The notes beneath the pieces were generated by a model, which worked only from the letters and a program-made list of their open reading frames with translations, did not search any database and had not been told where the DNA came from. 64,000 bases of DNA from [Clostridium] viride DSM 6836. GTDB lineage: Bacteria > Bacillota > Clostridia > Oscillospirales > Oscillospiraceae. The position numbers were made by a program, and so were the translations under genes. Positions 58,849 to 64,000 of the stretch are shown in pieces. How positions within the stretch are numbered: position 1 is the first letter of the stretch; the number at the start of each line of letters is the position of its first letter. Location: positions 186,001-250,000 of the forward strand of contig JHZO01000006.1 in NCBI GenBank assembly GCA_000620945.1, read 5' to 3'.

Positions 58849-60069
58849 TTAGTTTCTGTAATCTCCGTTGATTTTCACGTAGTCATAGCTGAGGTCACAG
58901 CCCCAGCAAGTCGCCGACTCTTGGCCTTCCTGCATGCGAACCAGAATGGTGACTTCCTTCTCCAAAAGAATTTGTTTGGCCTTTGCTTCATCGAATACCA
59001 CACCGGCACCGTTCTGGCAAACCAGAATCTCACCGGCGGAGGACGCAAAGGCAACATCAATAGCATTGGGATCAAATTGAGCTCCGGAGTACCCAATGGC
59101 ACAGAGAACCCGGCCCCAGTTGGCGTCACTGCCGAACATGGCGGCCTTGACGAGAGAGGAGCCGACCACGGATTTGGCCATCAACTCGGCTTTTTCCTCG
59201 CTCTCGGCGTGTTCGACCGTACAGGTGACCAGGTGTGTGGCGCCTTCGCCGTCAGCAGCAATCTGTTTTGCCTCATACTCAAAAACGGTGTGAAGGGCCT
59301 CATAGAAGGTCTCATACTCCGCGCTTCCTTCCACCAAAGGTTCGTTTCCGGCCTTTCCATTGGCCAGAACAAAGCAGGTGTCGTTGGTAGAGGAGTCTCC
59401 GTCCACGGTGATGCGGTTAAAGGTCTTATTGACAATTTTGGTGAGGGTCTTTTGGAGCAGTGCCTGGTCAATGACACAGTCCGTGGTGGTAAAGCAAAGC
59501 ATGGTACCCATGTTGGGGTGTATCATGCCGGAGCCCTTTGCAATGGCACCAATGGTGACGGTTTTTCCACCCAGATCCACGGATACGGCCAGTTCCTTTT
59601 CCACCAGGTCGGTGGTTAGGATGGCGTTGGAGGCATGGGCCGAACCATCCTTAGACAGGGCCGCGGCCACATGAGGAATGCCTTCCTCAATGACGCCAAT
59701 GTTCAGCTCCACGCCGATGACACCCGTGGAGGCAACCGCAAAGTCCTCGGGAGAGAGTCCCGTTGCTTGGGCAGCGGCAACGGCCATAGCCTTGGCATGC
59801 GCCATGCCGTTGGGTGCACAGGCATTGGCGTTTCCACTGTTGGCAACGATGCCACGGGCGTGGCCGTCTGCCAGATGCTCCATAGAAACATAGATGGGAG
59901 CGGCCTTGACCTGATTTTTGGTGTAGACAGCCGCGGCCACGCAGTCACAGTCGGAAAGGATGAGCGCTAGATCACGCTTTGTGGGGGGGGATTCGGCCTT
60001 GACGCCGCAGTGATAGCCTGCGGCGGTAAACCCGAGAGGAGCGGCAACACCGCCATTGACATACTTCAT
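58849..60069 (-). CDS. argJ: Ornithine acetyltransferase / N-acetylglutamate synthase ArgJ
   Basis: A 406-residue autoprocessing enzyme that moves the acetyl group from N-acetylornithine to glutamate, recycling it in the pathway. The self-cleavage site is in PNMGTML, between Gly188 and the nucleophile Thr189 (Ala-Thr in most homologues). The C-terminus CDLSYDYVKINGDYRN is typical. AAAGGAGG lies before the ATG. Its presence and the absence of argA and argE suggest the cyclic pathway; bifunctionality cannot be told by eye. Confidence 0.95.
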   Translation of the reverse strand: MKYVNGGVAAPLGFTAAGYHCGVKAESPPTKRDLALILSDCDCVAAAVYTKNQVKAAPIYVSMEHLADGHARGIVANSGNANACAPNGMAHAKAMAVAAAQATGLSPEDFAVASTGVIGVELNIGVIEEGIPHVAAALSKDGSAHASNAILTTDLVEKELAVSVDLGGKTVTIGAIAKGSGMIHPNMGTMLCFTTTDCVIDQALLQKTLTKIVNKTFNRITVDGDSSTNDTCFVLANGKAGNEPLVEGSAEYETFYEALHTVFEYEAKQIAADGEGATHLVTCTVEHAESEEKAELMAKSVVGSSLVKAAMFGSDANWGRVLCAIGYSGAQFDPNAIDVAFASSAGEILVCQNGAGVVFDEAKAKQILLEKEVTILVRMQEGQESATCWGCDLSYDYVKINGDYRN

Positions 60070-60111
60070 AAGGAAAACCTCCTTTGATTCGAACGGTAGG
60101 TAGGGAAGGCG

Positions 60112-61047
60112 TTAGAGCAGCAAGCCCTCGCACTCCTGCATTCCGAGCATCAGGTTCATGTTTTGTACGGCTGCCCCAGAGGCACCCTTTCCGAGGTTAT
60201 CGAAGAGGGCACAAAGCAGGGTTTGCTTTTCATGACCGGTGACAACGATTTGCAGACGATCGCAACCGGCCAAGGCATTGGCGGAGAGGCGTGGAGGTTC
60301 GCTACCAAATGGAACCACCGATACCAGGGAGGAATCTTGGTAATAGTCCGAAAGAGCCGCCCAAAGTTCTTTTGCCGTGGGCTTTTTGGGGAGCAGGCGA
60401 TTCTGTAAGGGAACGGTGGTAGCCATACCTTTATAAATATCCCCTAAAATGGGGGAGAAGACAGGAGGGTGCGAAAGTCCGGCCACGGTTTGCATCTCGG
60501 GTAGATGCTTATGGGAAAGTCCTAAGGCGTATAGATTGGGGGCATCCAGAAGGGGGCTGCGATGGGCCTCCTCATACTCTGCAATCATGGCCTTGCCACC
60601 ACCGGAATAGCCGGTGAGGGAGTGGCAGGTGAGCGGATAGTCGGGAGACAGGAGGCCAAGCTCCACAAGGGGCGCCACCAGAGAGAGAAAGCCGGTGGCG
60701 TGACAACCGGGGTTTGCCACTCGCTTTGCCGTGGGAATCTGCTTCTTGCAGCTTGTCAGCTCCGGAAAACCATAGACCCAGTTAGGATTGGTGCGGTGGG
60801 CTGTGGATGCATCGATCACGCGGGTGTTGGGATTGTCAATCATGGACACTGCCTCAATGGCCGCCGCATCGGGCAAACACAGAAAGACCAGGTCTGCTTC
60901 GTTGAGTAAGGCACGCCGTGCTTCCGGATCTTTTCGCTTCGCTTCGTCAATGAGGAGAAGCTGAAGATCCGAGCGGGTGGCGAGACGATCATAAATTTGA
61001 AGTCCCGTGGTGCCTTCCCGCCCATCGATAAACACCCGCGGTTTCAT
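60112..61047 (-). CDS. argC: N-acetyl-gamma-glutamyl-phosphate reductase, short type
   Basis: The 311-residue NADPH-dependent reductase has the Rossmann start VFIDGREGTTGLQIYDRL and the catalytic Cys in ANPGCHATGF. Its length, GREGTTG motif and HSLTGYSGGGKAMI segment place it in the shorter, less common ArgC form (about 310 residues) rather than the ~345-residue type. Its ATG overlaps the argH stop by four bases. Confidence 0.94.
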   Translation of the reverse strand: MKPRVFIDGREGTTGLQIYDRLATRSDLQLLLIDEAKRKDPEARRALLNEADLVFLCLPDAAAIEAVSMIDNPNTRVIDASTAHRTNPNWVYGFPELTSCKKQIPTAKRVANPGCHATGFLSLVAPLVELGLLSPDYPLTCHSLTGYSGGGKAMIAEYEEAHRSPLLDAPNLYALGLSHKHLPEMQTVAGLSHPPVFSPILGDIYKGMATTVPLQNRLLPKKPTAKELWAALSDYYQDSSLVSVVPFGSEPPRLSANALAGCDRLQIVVTGHEKQTLLCALFDNLGKGASGAAVQNMNLMLGMQECEGLLL

Positions 61048-62426
61048 ACGCCTCTCTCCTTGCAGAAGGCACGGATGGCTTCAATCTGTGCCAAAACGGA
61101 TTCCTTGGCCGGTCCGCCGTAGACCTTTCGATCGTTCACGCAAGTATCCAGGCTGAGGCTTTGGTAGACATCGTCTCCAAAGAGGGGAGAGATGGCCTGA
61201 TAATCCGAAAGGGGAAGGGTTTCCAGGCTTTGTCCGGTGCGAATGCAATGATCGACCAGGCGTCCCACGATGCCGTACGCCTCCCGAAAGGGCATGCCGC
61301 GCTTTGCCAGGTAATCGGCGCAGTCGGTGGCACTGATGAAGCCACCGTTTGCGGCATTTCGCATGTTTTGGCGGTTGACGCTTAAGGTATCCATCATGGA
61401 AGTGAACACGGGAAGCACCAGTTCCACGGTGTCGATGGCGTCAAACACGGGTTCCTTATCCTCCTGCATGTCCTTGTTGTAGGCAAGGGGGAGACCCTTC
61501 ATGACGGTAAGGAGGGTGATGAGTGAACCATAGACACGGCCGGTTTTGCCGCGAACCAGTTCCGCAACGTCGGGATTCTTCTTCTGAGGCATGATGGAGG
61601 AGCCGGTGGCATAGGCATCGTCCAGTTCAATGAACTTAAACTCCCAAGAGCACCAGAGGATGATTTCTTCTGAAAAGCGGGAAAGGTGCATCATGAGGAT
61701 GGAGCAGGCGGAGAGGAACTCGATGGCAAAGTCACGGTCGGAAACGCCGTCTAAGGAGTTGTCCATGGGTTTAGAAAAGCCAAGGAGCTCGGCGGTGCGA
61801 TGGCGGTTTACGGCATGGGTGGAGGTGGCTAGCGCACCGGAGCCTAAGGGGGATTCGTTCATACGCTCCAAGCAGTCTTCCAAGCGGGTCACATCGCGGC
61901 GGAACATGTTGGCGTAGGCCATGAGGGTATGGCCAAAGGTGACGGGTTGGGCTCGTTGGAGGTGGGTGTATCCGGGCATGACTGCGTCCACATGCTTCTC
62001 TGCCTGGCGGGAGAGCACGAGCTCCAGCTTGAGGAGCTGGTCGAGAATGACGGAAATCTGCTCCTTAACGTAAAGCCGGAAATCCACAGCAACCTGATCG
62101 TTGCGGCTTCTGGCGGTGTGCAGACGCTTGCCCGCATCGCCGACGCGCTGGGTGAGCAACACCTCCATGTTCATGTGGATATCCTCATTGTCCTCCGTAA
62201 AGGAAACGGTTCCGTCCTCCACCTCCGCTAGAATGGAACGGAGTCCCTGGATGATTTGCTTGGCCTCTTCGGGGGCGATGATGCCTTGCTCACCCAGCAT
62301 GGTGGCGTGGGCGATGGAACCTGCAATGTCTTGGCGGTACAGACGTGCGTCAAAGGAGATGGAAGAGTTAAAGTCGTTAACCTTGGAGTCAACGTCCTTT
62401 TGGAAACGGCCAGACCAAAGCTTCAT
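61044..62426 (-). CDS. argH: Argininosuccinate lyase
   Basis: A 460-residue fumarase-superfamily lyase giving arginine and fumarate. GSSIMPQKKNPD is the superfamily signature loop with the catalytic Ser; TARSRNDQVA and GYTHLQRAQPVTFGH are also conserved. The N-terminal KLWSGRFQKDVDSKVNDFN is typical. It follows argG after a 209-base gap with two hairpins and overlaps argC by four bases. Confidence 0.96.
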   Translation of the reverse strand: MKLWSGRFQKDVDSKVNDFNSSISFDARLYRQDIAGSIAHATMLGEQGIIAPEEAKQIIQGLRSILAEVEDGTVSFTEDNEDIHMNMEVLLTQRVGDAGKRLHTARSRNDQVAVDFRLYVKEQISVILDQLLKLELVLSRQAEKHVDAVMPGYTHLQRAQPVTFGHTLMAYANMFRRDVTRLEDCLERMNESPLGSGALATSTHAVNRHRTAELLGFSKPMDNSLDGVSDRDFAIEFLSACSILMMHLSRFSEEIILWCSWEFKFIELDDAYATGSSIMPQKKNPDVAELVRGKTGRVYGSLITLLTVMKGLPLAYNKDMQEDKEPVFDAIDTVELVLPVFTSMMDTLSVNRQNMRNAANGGFISATDCADYLAKRGMPFREAYGIVGRLVDHCIRTGQSLETLPLSDYQAISPLFGDDVYQSLSLDTCVNDRKVYGGPAKESVLAQIEAIRAFCKERGV

Positions 62427-62539
62427 GGTAGTAACAGTCCTTTCAAGTTGCTTATCCTACGAGTCTTCCCAAAAGCATCACGGTGCTTTCGTGGCGGCGC
62501 AGTTGCGCCGAACCATGGAACGACATCTGCAGCAGAACG

Positions 62540-62606
62540 AAAACCGGCAAACGGTTTTTATTGCAGATTTTGTATAAAAGGGGCAGGAGCGGCGAGCGCT
62601 CCTGCC
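62540..62606 (-). terminator. Two tandem hairpins between argG and argH
   Basis: On the minus strand, a 10-bp stem (GGCAGGAGCG and complement, 62582-62606) followed by CCTTTTAT lies 30 bases past argG. A second stem (AAAACCG/CGGTTTT, 62540-62558) ends in TTTTCGTT. They could end some argG transcripts, or act as an attenuator for argH onward. No leader peptide or clear second promoter is seen. Confidence 0.6.
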
Positions 62607-62635
62607 ATATGAGCGAACATGGATTGCGTGGTCGC

Positions 62636-63856
62636 TTAGGGCTTTAAAAGACCCTGCTTGCGCATGGCCTGCACCTTGAGGGGAAGGCCAAACAGATTGA
62701 TGAAGCCCTGGGAATCCATCTGGTCGTAATCGCTCTCGCCAAAGGTGGCAATGTTCTCGGAGTAGAGGGAGTAAGGAGAGGTGACCGCAGCATTCATAAT
62801 ATTGCCCTTATACAGGCGCAGCTTCACGGAACCTGTGACGTGTTCCTGGGTGACATCAACGAAGGCGGAGAGGGCTTCCCGCAGGGGAGTATACCACTTG
62901 CCGTTGTAAACCAGCTCACCAAAGGTAATGGCAAGGCGGCTCTTCTCGTGCAGGGTGTCTTTATCAAGGGTCAGGGTTTCCAGTACACGATGGGCGTGAT
63001 ACAGAATGGCGCCGCCGGGGGTTTCGTAAACACCGCGGCTCTTCATGCCGACCAAACGGTTTTCCACCAGGTCAAGCAGGCCAATGCCGTTCTTGCCGCC
63101 GATTGCGTTGAGGGTACGGATGATGTCAGAACCCTTCATCTTCTTGCCGTCTACGGCAACGGGTACGCCCTTCTCGAAGTCAATGGTGACATAGGTGGGG
63201 GCATCGGGTGCCTTCAGGGGAGAGACGCTCATTTCTAAGAAGCCATCCTTTTCGTAGGTGGGCTCATTAGCGGGGTCTTCCAGGTCAAGGCCCTCGTGGG
63301 ACAGGTGCCACAGATTCTTATCCTTGGAGTAGTTGGTCTCACGGTTAATCTTTAAGGGGATGTTGTGCGCTTCCGCATAGGCAATCTCATCCTCGCGGCT
63401 CTTTAATTCCCAGGTTCTCCAGGGAGCAATGATCTTCATCTGGGGAGCGAAGGCTTTGATGGCAAGCTCGAAACGAACCTGATCGTTGCCCTTGCCGGTG
63501 CAACCGTGGGCGATGGCATCAGCGCCTTCCTCCAAAGCGATTTCCACAATGCGCTTGGCAATGATGGGGCGGGCAAAGGAGGTGCCCAGGAGATAACCTT
63601 CGTAATCGGCTCCGGCCTTAAGGGTGGGGAAAATATATTCATCGACAAATTCATCGGTGAGGTCGGCAATGTAGAGCTTGGAAGCGCCGGTTTTGATGGC
63701 CTTTTCTTCCAATCCGTCCAGTTCGTCGCCCTGACCAACGTCGGCAGAAACGGCAATGATCTCGCAGTTGTTATAGTGTTCCTTCAGCCAAGGGATCATA
63801 ACGGAGGTATCAAGGCCTCCGGAATAGGCAAGCACAACTTTTTTAATATCAGACAT
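62636..63856 (-). CDS. argG: Argininosuccinate synthase
   Basis: The 406-residue enzyme joins citrulline and aspartate with [20 protein letters not shown] is the ATP-PPi motif, and [29 protein letters not shown] and [10 protein letters not shown] are conserved. AGGAGG-like GGAGG lies 9 bases before the ATG. It is the first arginine gene and has its own promoter with an ARG-box-like site. A hairpin separates it from argH, so it may be transcribed partly alone. Confidence 0.97.
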   Translation of the reverse strand: MSDIKKVVLAYSGGLDTSVMIPWLKEHYNNCEIIAVSADVGQGDELDGLEEKAIKTGASKLYIADLTDEFVDEYIFPTLKAGADYEGYLLGTSFARPIIAKRIVEIALEEGADAIAHGCTGKGNDQVRFELAIKAFAPQMKIIAPWRTWELKSREDEIAYAEAHNIPLKINRETNYSKDKNLWHLSHEGLDLEDPANEPTYEKDGFLEMSVSPLKAPDAPTYVTIDFEKGVPVAVDGKKMKGSDIIRTLNAIGGKNGIGLLDLVENRLVGMKSRGVYETPGGAILYHAHRVLETLTLDKDTLHEKSRLAITFGELVYNGKWYTPLREALSAFVDVTQEHVTGSVKLRLYKGNIMNAAVTSPYSLYSENIATFGESDYDQMDSQGFINLFGLPLKVQAMRKQGLLKP

Positions 63857-63900
63857 GTGTGTATTCCTCCATGTTCATTGTTTCATTTGTTCATGCAGAC

Positions 63901-63929
63901 AGGATACCACCAAATGGAGAAGAATGCAA
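63901..63929 (-). promoter_or_regulatory. Promoter of argG
   Basis: On the minus strand TTGCAT and TATCCT have a 17-base spacer, 44 bases before the argG ATG. Confidence 0.55.
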
Positions 63930-63935
63930 GAGAAA

Positions 63936-63981
63936 TATGAATAAGCATACAAAAAGTTTTTCGATAAACCAGAATAATTCT
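63936..63981 (-). promoter_or_regulatory. Putative ArgR (ARG box) sites upstream of argG
   Basis: TATGAATAAGCATAC (63936-63950) matches 11 of 14 positions of the TGAAT-4W-ATTCA ARG-box core and sits just upstream of the -35 box. A second AT-rich palindrome AGAATAATTCT lies at 63971-63981. Paired sites fit hexameric ArgR binding. No argR gene is in the window. Confidence 0.45.
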
Positions 63982-64000
63982 TTGTTATATTCGCTATATG

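Noticed and set aside
58921-59619. 232-codon plus-strand frame opposite argJ
   Set aside because: Antisense shadow of a conserved gene.
1-64000. CRISPR array, phage defence system or toxin-antitoxin pair
   Set aside because: No regularly spaced repeats, nuclease/helicase defence genes or paired small toxin-antitoxin frames were seen; the beta-CASP nuclease is a housekeeping-type enzyme.
63857-64000. T-box or other riboswitch leader before argG
   Set aside because: The untranslated leader is only about 40 bases, with no T-box sequence, anti-terminator or terminator.

Overview
The window reads as chromosome of an anaerobic, endospore-forming Clostridia (Firmicutes), perhaps a gut Oscillospirales/Lachnospirales-type organism; the genus cannot be fixed from sequence alone. 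The reasons are a bacterial V-type ATPase operon, a BofA/YaaL sporulation pair, a K+-dependent membrane pyrophosphatase, FeoAB with a FeoB-associated Cys-rich protein, SLH and copper-amine-oxidase-like surface domains, AGGAGG-type ribosome sites and frequent TTG/GTG starts. Most of the window is moderately GC-rich. The first ~2.3 kb is clearly more AT-rich and carries broken genes, so it looks like the edge of a decayed mobile element.

Layout. 1-2.3 kb: truncated-by-window lipoprotein, a C39-like peptidase remnant and a 5'-truncated tyrosine recombinase, abutting the V-ATPase terminator. 2.4-11.2 kb (minus): nine-gene V-type ATPase operon (G/H-I-K-E-C-F-A-B-D) behind one promoter, with a strong intercistronic hairpin between E and C. 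11.3-13.1 kb (minus): DUF4015-type protein, bofA and yaaL. 13.2-22.0 kb (plus): topoisomerase IV-like B subunit, a secreted stalk-domain protein, topoisomerase IV-like A subunit, YitT membrane protein, LUD-domain protein and a lipoprotein. 22.1-24.4 kb: tRNA-Gly(GCC), pyridoxamine kinase and patatin (minus), PspC (plus). 24.5-29.6 kb: five-gene oligopeptide ABC transporter. 29.6-32.0 kb: MerR regulator divergent from a MATE exporter with a 19-bp-spacer promoter. 32.1-35.1 kb: feoA-feoB-Cys-rich protein. 35.1-46.4 kb: DUF2238-like and DUF2812 membrane proteins, a beta-CASP nuclease with a 3' frameshift, an SLH-anchored S41 protease, tagA-like transferase, tmk, 5-FTHF cyclo-ligase, a 54-residue protein with 14 cysteines, mltG, a U32 peptidase and rpsU. 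46.4-49.0 kb (minus): zinc-type ABC importer. 49.1-54.3 kb (minus): K+-dependent pyrophosphatase, then TrkH/TrkA K+ uptake. 54.4-55.8 kb: second MATE exporter. 55.8-64 kb (minus): arginine genes argG, argH, argC, argJ, argB, argD-like, argF.

How they fit together. The V-ATPase keeps the side chains used for Na+ binding in Enterococcus NtpK, the pyrophosphatase carries the K+-dependence signature and Trk supplies K+, so the membrane energetics here look alkali-cation based. Iron (Feo) and zinc (Znu-type) uptake units each carry dyads at their promoters that look like metalloregulator sites. The arginine set covers the acetyl cycle from N-acetylglutamate to argininosuccinate lyase, but the single aminotransferase gene has Glu where the PLP-binding Lys should be.

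Most unusual points: the lysine-less ArgD-like protein inside an otherwise intact arginine operon; the tiny cysteine-rich membrane peptide behind a promoter that matches the sigma-K consensus; a secreted stalk protein gene inserted between topoisomerase subunit genes; and the intercistronic hairpin that divides the V-ATPase operon. No defence system, CRISPR array or complete mobile element was seen.
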